Source of the DNA: an uncultured Chloroflexota bacterium
GTDB lineage: Bacteria; Chloroflexota; Limnocylindria; Limnocylindrales; Limnocylindraceae
Direction of reading: 5' to 3'
Assembly (NCBI GenBank): GCA_903864185.1
Contig: CAIPEX010000025.1
Location: 1 to 57,741 of the forward strand
Length of the DNA: 57,741 nt
Positions 32,802 through 42,671 of the stretch are shown piece by piece. Both the position numbers and the translations under genes were made by a program. Numbering within the stretch: position 1 is the first letter of the stretch; each line of letters begins with the position of its first letter. The notes beneath the pieces are model-generated. The model was not told the origin of the DNA and made no database searches. It saw nothing but the letters and a program-made list of their open reading frames with translations.

Positions 32802-34069
32802 AGCAGCGCCCCTACGCCATTGACGAGATTCGTTCGCGCTTCCCTGCGTTGAGCAACACGCTCCCCGACGGCACGCCGATCGCCTTCCTCGACGGACCGG
32901 CGGGAACGCAGGTGCCCGAGACGGTGATCGATGCCTATCGCGACTTTTTCCTTCACGCCAATGCGAACTCTGGTGGCGATTGGATCACCTCGAACCGACA
33001 GGCAGAGGTCGCAGATGCAGCGCATCGCGCTGCGGAAGATCTCCTGAACGCCCCGCGTGAATCCGTCAAGTTCGGTGCGAACATGACCACGCTGAACTTT
33101 GATCTTTCACGCTCTCTCGCACGCGGCCTTAAGGCGGGCGACGAGATCATTGTCACCATGCTCGACCACGACGCAAACTACAGTCCATGGAAGCTCCTCG
33201 CAGAGGACCACGGCCTTGTGATTCGCGGCATTCGCGTCAACCCAGAAGATGCGACGCTCGATATGGAGCAGTACACGACGCTGTTGTCCTCGCGGACGAA
33301 GATTGTCGCAACGGGGATGTCGTCGAATGCGGTAGGGACGATCAATCCGTCAAAAGAGATCGTGCGCCTCGCACATGAGGCGGGAGCGCTCACCGTCCTC
33401 GATGCGGTGTGCAGCACGCCGCACTACCCCATTGATGTGCAGGCGCTCGACACGGACTTCCTCCTCTGCTCCCCGTACAAGTTCTACGGACCCCATGCTG
33501 GCCTGCTCTTCGGGCGCCTTGAGCTCCTTGAGCGCTACGGCCGATATAAGGTGCGACCCGCCCACGACCAGTGGGAGACCGGGACGCCGAGCTTCGAGGG
33601 GATGGCCGGGGTCACCGCCGCGATCGACTACCTCGCCTGGATTGGCGAGGAGTTCGGAAGCCCGGCAGACACCTCCCCACTCACGGGGCGTCGTGGGGCG
33701 ATTCGTGCGGGAATTCGGGCGATCGGGCGCCATGAGCGCGCCATCACCACGCAGCTCCTCGACGGGCTGGAGGCGATCCCCGGGGTCACCGTGCGCGGCA
33801 TCACCGACCGCGATCGACTCGATGAGCGCACCTCCATCGTCTCGTTCACCACGACCTTTGCGCACCCCGATGCGATCCAACGTGCGCTTGGTGCACTCGG
33901 TATTCAAACCTGGAGCGGCGACTTCTATGCGGTGAATGCCATCGAATCGCTCGGGCTCACCGCGAGCGGCGGCACGGTGCGCATCGGGCTCATGTCGTAC
34001 AACAGCGCGGCAGAAGTAGATCGACTCGTGCACGCTGTGCGCGCAATGAGTGGCGCAGCACAGGTATGA
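32798..34069 (+). CDS. Cysteine-desulfurase-like class V aminotransferase
   Basis: A 423-residue PLP enzyme. It opens with FLDGPAGTQVPETVIDAYRDFF and NANSGG, features of the VC1184-type family (TIGR01976 as I recall). The PLP lysine is in LLCSPYKFYGPHAG, and MLDHDANYSPW holds the conserved His/Asn. The active-site Cys loop of SufS/IscS is not clearly seen, so sulfur transfer is not assured. It overlaps the membrane gene before it and the C26 gene after it (ATGA each). Selenocysteine lyase-like or other C-S chemistry is possible. Confidence 0.8.
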   Translation: MKQRPYAIDEIRSRFPALSNTLPDGTPIAFLDGPAGTQVPETVIDAYRDFFLHANANSGGDWITSNRQAEVADAAHRAAEDLLNAPRESVKFGANMTTLNFDLSRSLARGLKAGDEIIVTMLDHDANYSPWKLLAEDHGLVIRGIRVNPEDATLDMEQYTTLLSSRTKIVATGMSSNAVGTINPSKEIVRLAHEAGALTVLDAVCSTPHYPIDVQALDTDFLLCSPYKFYGPHAGLLFGRLELLERYGRYKVRPAHDQWETGTPSFEGMAGVTAAIDYLAWIGEEFGSPADTSPLTGRRGAIRAGIRAIGRHERAITTQLLDGLEAIPGVTVRGITDRDRLDERTSIVSFTTTFAHPDAIQRALGALGIQTWSGDFYAVNAIESLGLTASGGTVRIGLMSYNSAAEVDRLVHAVRAMSGAAQV

Positions 34070-34791
34070 GCAGCGCACCACTCATCCTTATCACCGTTGC
34101 GGATCACGACGCTGCACTTGATGCGGCGCGTGTCGCACTCGTGAACGCACGCTATGCCGATGGTGTACGCCGCGCAGGTGGACTCCCACTGCTCATCTCG
34201 CACACGAGTTCAGCAGAACAGCGCGCCACGGCATTCGCACGAATGGACGGGCTCCTCCTCTCTGGTGGTGCCGACATCGACCCTGCGCGCTACAACGAGC
34301 CGGTTGCGGGTGCGGTAGAGATTGATACGGCACGAGACGCACTTGAGTGGGCAGCACTCGATGCTGCTGATGCACGAAAGATTCCCGTGTTCGGCATCTG
34401 TCGCGGACTGCAGTTCCTGAATGTGCATCGCGGCGGCTCACTCTTGCAGCACATCGATGGCCAGGTCACTGCTGCATATCCAGAGACGCCAGCGCTTGTG
34501 CACCCGCTAGCGATTGAAGTGGGCACGCGCCTCGCGACGATCCTCGCTCCAAACAGCGCACCGCTCGCCGTCAATAGCTATCACCACCAGGCGGTCACGC
34601 CAGATCGCCTCGCGCCAAGCCTCCGCGCCGCTGCGTTTACCGACTCACCGCGCGGTCCACTCGTTGAGGGGCTCGAGGAGCCGGGCGAGCGATTCGTCTT
34701 GGGGGTGCAGTGCCACCCAGAGCGAACCGAGAGTAGCCCCGCCGAGCTCGAACTCGTCTGGCGCGCCTTTGTGAACGCAGCGCGCGGGTAA
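34066..34791 (+). CDS. Gamma-glutamyl-GABA hydrolase-type class I amidotransferase (C26)
   Basis: A 241-residue enzyme of the PuuD/peptidase C26 family. The nucleophile Cys is in FGICRGLQFLNV, the catalytic His in VQCHPERTE with following Glu, and the LLLSGGADIDPARY loop near residue 65 is characteristic. It hydrolyses gamma-glutamyl amide bonds, as in putrescine catabolism. The start overlaps the stop of the PLP enzyme. No other puu genes are present, so the actual substrate is open. Confidence 0.85.
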   Translation: MSSAPLILITVADHDAALDAARVALVNARYADGVRRAGGLPLLISHTSSAEQRATAFARMDGLLLSGGADIDPARYNEPVAGAVEIDTARDALEWAALDAADARKIPVFGICRGLQFLNVHRGGSLLQHIDGQVTAAYPETPALVHPLAIEVGTRLATILAPNSAPLAVNSYHHQAVTPDRLAPSLRAAAFTDSPRGPLVEGLEEPGERFVLGVQCHPERTESSPAELELVWRAFVNAARG

Positions 34792-34817
34792 CCTCAGGCT
34801 GTGGCACAGTCTGAGAC

Positions 34818-35831
34818 ATGAACCGCAACGCTGAACATGCCTCAGGTGAGCGATTCGACAAGAGCGACCGCTCCGCGCGCCTCCTGCGCACGCTCAAATA
34901 TGTAGAGGGGGCCGGCGAGGCGGGGATCCGTCCCGAAGACCTCGCGCGACGCCTCGGGGTAAGCCGCCGTACCGCCTACCGTGACCTCAAGGCGCTTGAG
35001 CGCGAGGTCGAGGTTCCGATCTGGAACTCGCACGGGCGCTGGGGCGTAACGAGCGAAGGCCTCCTCCCCGCCCTGCGCTTTAGTCGCGACGAGGCGCTCT
35101 CACTCGTCCTCGCGGCGCGCCTCCTCGCAAAGTTCTCAACCGGATACGACCCGGAGTTTGGTGCGGCGCTCATGAAGCTCGGCGGCATGCTCGATGAGCC
35201 GCTGCGCTCATCGGTTGAGCGCACCGTCACACAGCTGAGTGAACTCAATCGCGATACCGCAGCACAGCAGCGCTTGCGCCTGCTCGCAACTGCCTGGGTG
35301 AGTGGTCGCGTCGTTGAGTTTGATTACGCCGCGGCGTGGAGCAATGCTGGTGCAGTGCGCACCGCGCGCGTACATCCATATCTCATTGAGCCGTCATCGG
35401 CAACGCTCGCTACGTATCTGATTGGTTACGACGAGACGCGCAAGGCTCTGCGCACATTCCGGGCCGACCGCATCACCAACATCAAGGTGACGAGCGACAC
35501 GTTTGTTCAACCAAAAGATGTGGATCTTGAGCACACGCTTGCTGCAGCCTGGGACATTGTTGCCGACCAGCCGCTCGAAGAGATCGTCGTGCGATTTAGT
35601 CCTGCAGTTGCTGCGCGCGTTGCAGAGACACGGTGGCATCCCTCGCAAACAATTACCAACGAGCCAGGTGGCTCACTGGTGTGGAAGGCGCGTGTTTCTG
35701 GAAGTCTTGAGGTGCGCTCGTGGATCTTAGGGTGGGGTGATGGCGCAGAGGTGTTGCGACCAGAAACACTCCGTGCCGACGTCGCTCGAACCCATGCGAC
35801 CGCTGCAGCAACGTACACGGCACGCGGATAG
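34818..35831 (+). CDS. WYL-domain transcriptional regulator
   Basis: A 337-residue regulator. An N-terminal winged helix (about 15-70) has ARRLGVSRRTAYRDLKALE, a DeoR/HTH_11-type recognition helix. A middle helical part and a WYL-like ligand domain follow (about 160-230), with FDYAAAW at the start and RTFRADRI at the end; the Trp-Tyr-Leu triad itself is degenerate. A C-terminal WCX-type extension (LEEIVVRFSPAVAARVAETRWHPSQ) completes it. Such proteins sense nucleic acid or small ligands. It is 3 bp before the HD gene, which it may control. Confidence 0.82.
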   Translation: MNRNAEHASGERFDKSDRSARLLRTLKYVEGAGEAGIRPEDLARRLGVSRRTAYRDLKALEREVEVPIWNSHGRWGVTSEGLLPALRFSRDEALSLVLAARLLAKFSTGYDPEFGAALMKLGGMLDEPLRSSVERTVTQLSELNRDTAAQQRLRLLATAWVSGRVVEFDYAAAWSNAGAVRTARVHPYLIEPSSATLATYLIGYDETRKALRTFRADRITNIKVTSDTFVQPKDVDLEHTLAAAWDIVADQPLEEIVVRFSPAVAARVAETRWHPSQTITNEPGGSLVWKARVSGSLEVRSWILGWGDGAEVLRPETLRADVARTHATAAATYTARG

Positions 35832-35834
35832 CTG

Positions 35835-37235
35835 ATGGACGCGAGTAGGTTCAAGGCGGTCAACCTCATCTCTGATCCGATTCACGGCTATATCGAATTG
35901 ACGAAGCGCCTTGATGCTGAGGGTGCTGCGGCGCTGGGCTACGCGGCTGAGGGGGCGGCAGAAGAGGACCTCCTCGACACCCCCTGGGTGCAGCGATTAC
36001 GACGTATCAGCCAGCTACAGAGCGCCCGTTGGGTCTTCCCCACTGCCGAGCACAGCCGTTTTGCGCACGGATTGGGCGTCATGCACGAGGCGGGGCTCTG
36101 GGCGCGCCACCTCTATCCGTCGCTCGCCGAGCAGCTCCGTGCACAGGGAGATCCCTGCCCGAGCGAGGGGCTCGTCGTTGAAACCCTTCGCGTCGCGGGG
36201 CTCCTCCACGATGTGGGGCATGGCCCCTTCGCGCACTTCTTCGACCACGCCGTTCTCGAGGCGTACCCGGCACCAGCCGACCCACGCCGTGCGCCAGGAA
36301 AGCGCCTCGCCCATGAGGACCTCTCAGCGCTCATCATCGAACGCGAACTCGGCGACGTGATCCGCGCCCTCCGTCGTGCCCCCGGAGAGCAGGTCGCCCA
36401 TGCAGCATTCGAGCCGGATGAGTCGATCAATCCAATCTGGGTCAGCTTCCTCATCTCGAAGCCGCCACTCGTAGACGCGACGGTGCCGCGCTGGCTGCGC
36501 ATCGTGCAGCCACTCCTCTCGGGCGTCTTCACCGTCGACAACCTCGACTACGTTCGTCGCGACTCCTACATGACGGGGGTGCACATTGCCGCCGTCGACG
36601 TCGAGCGCTTGCGCCACTACAGCTTCATCGGACCGCGCGGGCTCACGCTCTATGAGCCCGCTGTCGGCGCGCTTGAAGCGTTCCTTGGCGCGCGACAGTT
36701 CCTCTATCAACAGGTCTACCTGCACCGCACCGTCCGGGGGATCGACCTTGATATGAAAGAGGCATTTGCGCCGAGCATCCGTGCGATCTTTGGTGACCAC
36801 TCTCCCGCTGACGATCTCGCGAGCTACCTCGAGCTCGACGAGTACGCACTCCTCCATCAAGCGGCACGCTGGGCGCGCGGTCAAGATCTTGCCGTGAACC
36901 CGCAGCCGAAAGATGGAACCGTCACCCCAGAGGTTGCCGAGGCATGGCGCGCAATCCTCTTCCGCAACCCGCGCTGGCATCTGGAAGAGGAGATTCGTGC
37001 CGACTACGAGACGCCAACCGTGCCGCAGTCACTCCTTGATCAGCTTGGCCAGGCCATCCCTGGCGAGGTTGAGATCGACCTCGGACTCTGCGACCCCCGC
37101 CATGTGGAGGGGGATGCCGCAGACCAACTTCTCGCAATTGAGGGGCATGACGGGCGGGCGGCGATCCCCATCTCCACCCTCCTTCTGAAGCTCCCCCTTC
37201 TCTCGGTGGTTGCAAGGCGTTATCGTCGGCGGTAG
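35835..37235 (+). CDS. HD-domain phosphohydrolase (dNTPase/SAMHD1-like)
   Basis: A 466-residue protein. The N-terminal signature DPIHGYIELT is followed by LRRISQLQSARWVFPTAEHSR-F-A-H, then LLHDVGHGPFAHFFD and LAHEDLS, together giving the H...HD...D metal set of the YwfO/SAMHD1 family. Related enzymes remove triphosphate from dNTPs. The C-terminal half contains the LDYVRRDSYMTG motif found in this family. It follows the WYL regulator with no real gap. A role in nucleotide pool control or phage defence is possible but not evident from the context. Confidence 0.85.
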   Translation: MDASRFKAVNLISDPIHGYIELTKRLDAEGAAALGYAAEGAAEEDLLDTPWVQRLRRISQLQSARWVFPTAEHSRFAHGLGVMHEAGLWARHLYPSLAEQLRAQGDPCPSEGLVVETLRVAGLLHDVGHGPFAHFFDHAVLEAYPAPADPRRAPGKRLAHEDLSALIIERELGDVIRALRRAPGEQVAHAAFEPDESINPIWVSFLISKPPLVDATVPRWLRIVQPLLSGVFTVDNLDYVRRDSYMTGVHIAAVDVERLRHYSFIGPRGLTLYEPAVGALEAFLGARQFLYQQVYLHRTVRGIDLDMKEAFAPSIRAIFGDHSPADDLASYLELDEYALLHQAARWARGQDLAVNPQPKDGTVTPEVAEAWRAILFRNPRWHLEEEIRADYETPTVPQSLLDQLGQAIPGEVEIDLGLCDPRHVEGDAADQLLAIEGHDGRAAIPISTLLLKLPLLSVVARRYRRR

Positions 37236-37282
37236 TCGTAGGCTAAACGGCGTCTGCCCGTTGCCCCGACCTGGGAGGGGCC

Positions 37283-40200
37283 ATGCGTAACCGCCGAGCA
37301 CACAACCCACGCAATCTCGCGGCCTTGCTCCTTCTCGCGGTGGCCTTGATTGCTCCAGCCCCCGCTACTGCGCAGAACAAGCGGCATGGGAGCCGGCCAC
37401 ATCCGGCTGGAACCGCTACCCCAATCAACGTGCACAGCATCCGCGGTGGTGCTGATGCAAACGGCACGGTTCACGTCATCGTGCGCCTCAAGACGCCAGG
37501 GTCGGGTGCCACAGCGGGGAGTGCCGCCATGGGGCGCATTCGCACCCTTGATCGTCAGGCGATGCGCACGACTATTGCACAGCTCGGTGGCACGATTGAC
37601 GCGCAATTCAGCCATATCTACAACGGACTTCGCGTGCACATGCCGATGAAGCGCGTCGAGACGCTCGCTGCAAATCCACGCGTTGCCTCAATCTCACTCG
37701 TCACTCGCTACCAGCGCCCCGCGTTCACATCTGGCGCCATGCGGCCAGCAAATGCCGGTGCCGCCATCGCAGTGCATGCGAGCAGCGTCTGGGCACAGAC
37801 TGCATCAAGATTTACTGGTACGGGCAAGGGTGTTGCAGTGGCCATCGTTGACACTGGAATCGACTACGAGCACCTTGACTTCGGACCAGGCGGGGCCAAC
37901 AACTTCGGCGAAGATGCGAAGGTGATTGGCGGCACCGACCTTGTGGGTGACAACTACGATCCTGGCGCAGGCGGAAGTGCAGATCTCCCCTTCCCTGACG
38001 ACGATCCGAAGGACTGCTCCACAGAACTTGGTGGCGGCCATGGAACGCACGTGGCAGGAACGATTGCCGGCTTTGGAGTTGAATACGACTCAGGCACATC
38101 GTCGTACTCCACCTATACGGGTCGATACGATGCTTCGCTCACGGCGCTCGACCTTGCTTCGATGCACATTGCGCCAGGGATGGCCCCTCGTGCATCACTC
38201 ATTGCGATCCGCGTCTTCGGGTGTAATGGCGCAACAGAGGTTGCTGCCGACGGGATTGAGGCGGCCGTTGCCGCTGGCGCCGACATCATTAACGTATCGC
38301 TCGGCTCACCCTACGGGATCAAGGGCAGCGCCGAGCAAGAGGCGATCGACGCCGCCACTGCTGCAGGCGTAACGGTGGTCGTTGCTGCGGGCAACGAAGG
38401 CGCTGGTGCCTTCTTGGTCGGTTCACCTTCGACTGAGGATGGCGCGCTCAGCGTGGCCGCCCTCGACGATCGCGCAAAGCACCCGGCGGTCAGGTTGATG
38501 CGCCAAGATCTAGCGAGTTGGGTAAGCGTGGGAACCTTCCTCAATACGAATGTCTATGACTTTGGTGGCGACACCTATGAACACACTATCGTCAGCCTCT
38601 TCCAAGATGCTGGGGCGGGTGGCAACCCATCAGAGTATTCACTCGGATGCCCATCTACGGGTGATGACGGCTCCCCGTATGTTCAAGACTGGGATACGTC
38701 GCGATCAGATTTGTCAGGCACGATCGTGATCATCCGTCGTGGCGAATGCACATTCAAAGAGAAGGTTGACGCGATGCTGGTAAAAGGCGTTGCAGGAGTG
38801 ATCATCTTGCAGAAGCAGGACCTCATCGTAGATGACCCTGAGGCATACCCTCCATTCCTTGGGGCTGAGTATCCGACCAGCAACATCCCTGTGCTCATGG
38901 CTAACGGTGATACTGAAACCGCACTCGTGAGTGCGCTTGATGGAGGTCTGGAAGGCAGCCCAAGTCGGCTTGAGCTCTCTCCCGATGGTCTAGCGAATCC
39001 CTACTACCAGACCGTTGCAGAATTCTCATCGGGCGGCCCGCGCTGGGGCGACCTCGCGCTGAAGCCGGAGGTTGCGGCGCCAGGTGTCGACATCGTCTCC
39101 GCAATGTCTGGCAGCGCAGACGGTGCTGCGTGGATGAGCGGCACCTCAATGGCAACGCCAGTGACGGCAGGGGTTGCTGCACTCGTGAAGCAGGCGCACC
39201 CAACATGGGCGCCAGATGCGATCAAGTCGGCAATTATCGGCTCTGCAGAATCGGTAGGCGACGGCATCAGCCTGCGTAGCGTTGGTGCCGGGCGCATCAA
39301 TGCACAGAACGCCGTCGCTGCAGCGGTAACGATCAAGGCGGGACCAAACGCAACCCTGAGTTTCGGCTGGGTGAAGGGCGATGCCCAAGGCACGCTCATC
39401 AAAACCTTGAGCTTTGTTATGACGAATCGAACAATGAAGACAACTAAATCCACACTGCGCGTCGGTGCGGCAGAAGGCTTCGACCTGCCGAGTGGCGTGA
39501 CCCTTGCCATCTATAACGGCACAAAGAGGCTCAAGTCGAGCACAAAGATCAGCCTCGCCAAGGGGAAGAGCGTCACGCTCACCGTGACGCTCACTGCGAG
39601 TGTTGCAGCACAAAACGCCTTCCAGGGACTCACGAATGAGGATGAGGGTGACACGGCGGACTGGGCACTCGGCGGCACGCTTAATGCACTCGTGCACGTC
39701 GACACGCCAAAAAAGCCATCACTCCGCCTCCCGGTGTTCGCCGTCCTGCGCCATACAGAGGCGTTCACGTTCGAACCAACCCTTACTGAGTTTGGCCCGG
39801 GAATCAGTTACACGAGCACCACTGGGACAGCAAGCGCAAATACGACGGTTGAGGCCTACACCTGGATCGGTCACGACAGCAGAGAGCGCATTGCCAATGG
39901 GGCAGACCTTCGTGACCTTGGCTTCAATGCGTGGGTAGCGAGCGACTGGTCGATGTTCTCTCACGATATGGGAGCACTTGATCTGCTCCTTACAAGCTAC
40001 ACGCCATCGTGGAACCAGGCACTGAACGAATACGACATCGAGTTCGACCTTAACCAGGATGGTTCTACCGATGTGAGCATTGTCATCGGAGACTATGGAT
40101 ACTTATTCAGTGGATACGCAGATGGCACACTCGGCTGCCTCTACGTTGACTATTTTGGCTGGGTAAATAATCAGTTGCCTGGGGGCACCTACGATGGTGG

Positions 40201-40669
40201 TGCCGAGGGGATCTGCTCCGCCTCTGCAGATCCTGGCAGCTCTGCACTGCGTGTGCACTTGGACGATCTCTACTATTTCGTGAACGATGACGGGAATTTT
40301 GGAGGGATCCCGGAGATTCCATTCACCATCACGAGCTATAACGGTGGTGGTTGGGATTACGATCAGTTTGGCTCCATGGGTAATCCATTTGTGATCAACG
40401 TTGAGTCGATTACAGAAGCGACGGGGTCGATTCCTTCTGGCAGTACACCCGAATGGACTAACCCCGGTCTTGAGGTTATTGCAGAAAGCACAACAGGGGA
40501 GGGTGGTGGTTTCTACATGGCGTATCGTGGCAGTCAATATTATGGTAATACCGATACGGGATACATCGATTCAACCTGCACGCCAAGCCTCGGATGGATC
40601 CTGCGAAATCCGTACGGTGTTGATACGGCGTCAGAAACGTACGAGGTCTATCTTCCCTTACCGAACTAA
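37283..40669 (+). CDS. Secreted S8 subtilisin-like protease with PA domain insert
   Basis: A 1128-residue exoenzyme with a Sec signal peptide (cleavage after about residue 30, ATA-Q) and an inhibitor-I9-like propeptide (about 60-145). The catalytic domain has Asp190 (VAIVDTGID), His253 (GHGTHVAG), oxyanion Asn371 (AAGNEGAG) and Ser622 (SGTSMATP). A protease-associated domain is inserted at about 440-560 (IVIIRRGECTFKEKVDAML). The C-terminal 450 residues are beta-rich and poor in recognisable motifs, with several Cys. Layout resembles cucumisin/C5a-type subtilases. A good GGGAGGGG site precedes ATG 37283. It ends in a 4-base overlap with the convergent nuclease gene. No cell-wall anchor is seen. 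Confidence 0.9.
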   Translation: MRNRRAHNPRNLAALLLLAVALIAPAPATAQNKRHGSRPHPAGTATPINVHSIRGGADANGTVHVIVRLKTPGSGATAGSAAMGRIRTLDRQAMRTTIAQLGGTIDAQFSHIYNGLRVHMPMKRVETLAANPRVASISLVTRYQRPAFTSGAMRPANAGAAIAVHASSVWAQTASRFTGTGKGVAVAIVDTGIDYEHLDFGPGGANNFGEDAKVIGGTDLVGDNYDPGAGGSADLPFPDDDPKDCSTELGGGHGTHVAGTIAGFGVEYDSGTSSYSTYTGRYDASLTALDLASMHIAPGMAPRASLIAIRVFGCNGATEVAADGIEAAVAAGADIINVSLGSPYGIKGSAEQEAIDAATAAGVTVVVAAGNEGAGAFLVGSPSTEDGALSVAALDDRAKHPAVRLMRQDLASWVSVGTFLNTNVYDFGGDTYEHTIVSLFQDAGAGGNPSEYSLGCPSTGDDGSPYVQDWDTSRSDLSGTIVIIRRGECTFKEKVDAMLVKGVAGVIILQKQDLIVDDPEAYPPFLGAEYPTSNIPVLMANGDTETALVSALDGGLEGSPSRLELSPDGLANPYYQTVAEFSSGGPRWGDLALKPEVAAPGVDIVSAMSGSADGAAWMSGTSMATPVTAGVAALVKQAHPTWAPDAIKSAIIGSAESVGDGISLRSVGAGRINAQNAVAAAVTIKAGPNATLSFGWVKGDAQGTLIKTLSFVMTNRTMKTTKSTLRVGAAEGFDLPSGVTLAIYNGTKRLKSSTKISLAKGKSVTLTVTLTASVAAQNAFQGLTNEDEGDTADWALGGTLNALVHVDTPKKPSLRLPVFAVLRHTEAFTFEPTLTEFGPGISYTSTTGTASANTTVEAYTWIGHDSRERIANGADLRDLGFNAWVASDWSMFSHDMGALDLLLTSYTPSWNQALNEYDIEFDLNQDGSTDVSIVIGDYGYLFSGYADGTLGCLYVDYFGWVNNQLPGGTYDGGAEGICSASADPGSSALRVHLDDLYYFVNDDGNFGGIPEIPFTITSYNGGGWDYDQFGSMGNPFVINVESITEATGSIPSGSTPEWTNPGLEVIAESTTGEGGGFYMAYRGSQYYGNTDTGYIDSTCTPSLGWILRNPYGVDTASETYEVYLPLPN

Positions 40670-42669
40670 CGGTTAGCGCGAAGCCAGGAGAGCACCTCGG
40701 CCATGGCGCGGCAGTCGACCTCGTTATAGGCGGCTACCGCGCGGATGAAGTCGTAATCCGTCAATCCTGTACTCGTGCTCGCGGCGCGGTGCTCCGCCTC
40801 ATAGGCGGCGGCCATCGCACCGAGGCCATCTGCAGGGCCATCCGACCAGACGGTTGCGATGAGACCGGCCTGGTGCATCGCCTTGGCAATCGACTTCAGG
40901 CCAAAGCCCCACGCGCCCGTCACTCCAACTGGCACGCGGTGCACGAGCTGATCGAGGGCATCAAACCAGCCGAGCTCCTCAGGTAGGCGCCAGTCGGGAT
41001 GACGATCGGCCGCACAGTTGTAGGAGTTCGAGAGGAGATTCGGCTCCGCTGGCGACCAGTGCACGATCCGCGCGGCCGACCAGTCGAGCCCGAGTGAGCG
41101 TCGCCATGCGTCCATGTAGGCGCGCCAGTCATCGAGCACCTCGCGCTCACCAGAGAGCGAGAGGCGCGACGCGGTCCACTGCCCAAATGGTCCATCTACT
41201 GGGGCGTGACCGGCAACCGCACCCGCAGCCTGGGCCACGGCAATCTCACTAGCTGTTGGTGGCCGCCCGTCGACTTGCACGAGGCAGCCAACCTGGAAGA
41301 TGCAAACGTTTCCGCCAACTGCAGGGAGTTGAAGGAAATCATCGTCGAGATTCTGCGTGTTCTCAAAGTCGACACAGAACTCGAGTTTCCATGGCGCACG
41401 CCAGACCTGCTCCTGATCGGGCGGAAGTGCGATGCGCTCGGGAATAACCGCTCGCTCTGGATGAGCAGCAACATCGCGCACCCGTTCCGGACTATTTGCC
41501 TCGAGGACGAGTGCGAGGCGACGCGGTCGAACATCACCACCAACACCGAGTAGCTCAGGGGTGAGGCCACCCGTGTCGCGGCGCATGATGCCCTTCGCAA
41601 TGGCGGCATCGCGCAACTCTGGTCCAACTCCTGGAAGCGCGGTGAGCTCGCCAATCTCGCGAGCAATCTTCGACTTTGCGCTACTCCACGGCGCATCTTC
41701 GCCTGAGCCGAGGTTCGGATAGAGCTCGGGGCGCGTTGGCCGCGGAAGTGCATCCCAGCTCGCCCCCTCGGCACGAACAAGTCGCATCCACTCAATCGCT
41801 CGCGCGACATCGTCAACGAGTGGGAGGGCACCGTCGCGTGTTGCCTCGCGCTCGACGGGGACGCGCCCAAGGCGCTCGAGCGCACCACCGCCGCGCTGCT
41901 TCTGATTCACCCAGTTGCGACCGAGCAAGAACGCGTCGGGTGGGCAGTAGCCCTGGATACGCGCCACGGCGGCCGTGTAGACGAGCACCTGGCCCGCATA
42001 GTGCCGATGCGCGTTGGAGGCGAGGCCGCTCGTGGTGATGTCGAGCGTCGAGAACTTCACGTCGATGACAACGTAGTGCCAGGGTGGAACAGCCCCGTGA
42101 TCGCTCGCCAGGCCAGGCGCGGGAGCCTCTGCCTCACCCGCGCCGAGCGTGCCGGGGAAGAGGCGCTCGAGCGCGTCGCTCCGCACAAGAAGATCGATCG
42201 ATCCATAGGTGCGGTCTTCGGGGTTTCGAACGACCGCCTGCTCGATCATCTCGACGCCGGCACGCATTGCCTCAAACGTCTCGACCGCCGACTCCAAGCG
42301 TAGTGCCGCCTCCCAGCCGCCACCAATCACCGTATGTGATGCAACCTTCGGCTCAAGGAGGCGGAAAATCCCCTCTTCAAACTCCGACCCCTTGCGAAAG
42401 AGGAGCGCGGTCAGATCGTACGGACTCGGTGGCACGGCGTCCGCGCCCTCATCTTTCACGAATCCTTTCGCTGCGCCGTGCGCATGGAGCCAATCAAGCA
42501 GTGGATCACGCCGCAACCAGTTGCGCGTCTTCGACGCCGACACCCAGTCGCGCCATGCGGCACGATCTCCAGGTGCAGGATTCAGTGTCTCTCCGCGATC
42601 GTTCGTCGTAAGCGCGGCGCGACCCTGTACAGGAATGTTGCCGGCGCGATACTGGCGCATCTCTCCCAT
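40666..42669 (-). CDS. TM0106-type RecB-like nuclease with C-terminal RNase H-like domain
   Basis: A 667-residue protein. The first part is a PD-(D/E)XK nuclease: acidic residues in KGSEFEEGIF (E96/E99), D159 in GSIDLLV, the D-x-K in YVVIDVKFS (D203/K205), and a later AGQVLVYTAA (Q and Y). A helix-hairpin-helix around LTALPGVGPEL follows near 340. The last third looks like an RNase H/DEDD exonuclease with FCVDFEN and YNEVDCRAM. This order is known for the TM0106 group of unknown role. Start ATG 42669 or 42660. It is 2 bp downstream of an EamA transporter gene, which says little about its job. Confidence 0.78.
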   Translation of the reverse strand: MGEMRQYRAGNIPVQGRAALTTNDRGETLNPAPGDRAAWRDWVSASKTRNWLRRDPLLDWLHAHGAAKGFVKDEGADAVPPSPYDLTALLFRKGSEFEEGIFRLLEPKVASHTVIGGGWEAALRLESAVETFEAMRAGVEMIEQAVVRNPEDRTYGSIDLLVRSDALERLFPGTLGAGEAEAPAPGLASDHGAVPPWHYVVIDVKFSTLDITTSGLASNAHRHYAGQVLVYTAAVARIQGYCPPDAFLLGRNWVNQKQRGGGALERLGRVPVEREATRDGALPLVDDVARAIEWMRLVRAEGASWDALPRPTRPELYPNLGSGEDAPWSSAKSKIAREIGELTALPGVGPELRDAAIAKGIMRRDTGGLTPELLGVGGDVRPRRLALVLEANSPERVRDVAAHPERAVIPERIALPPDQEQVWRAPWKLEFCVDFENTQNLDDDFLQLPAVGGNVCIFQVGCLVQVDGRPPTASEIAVAQAAGAVAGHAPVDGPFGQWTASRLSLSGEREVLDDWRAYMDAWRRSLGLDWSAARIVHWSPAEPNLLSNSYNCAADRHPDWRLPEELGWFDALDQLVHRVPVGVTGAWGFGLKSIAKAMHQAGLIATVWSDGPADGLGAMAAAYEAEHRAASTSTGLTDYDFIRAVAAYNEVDCRAMAEVLSWLRANR

Positions 42670-42671
42670 CG

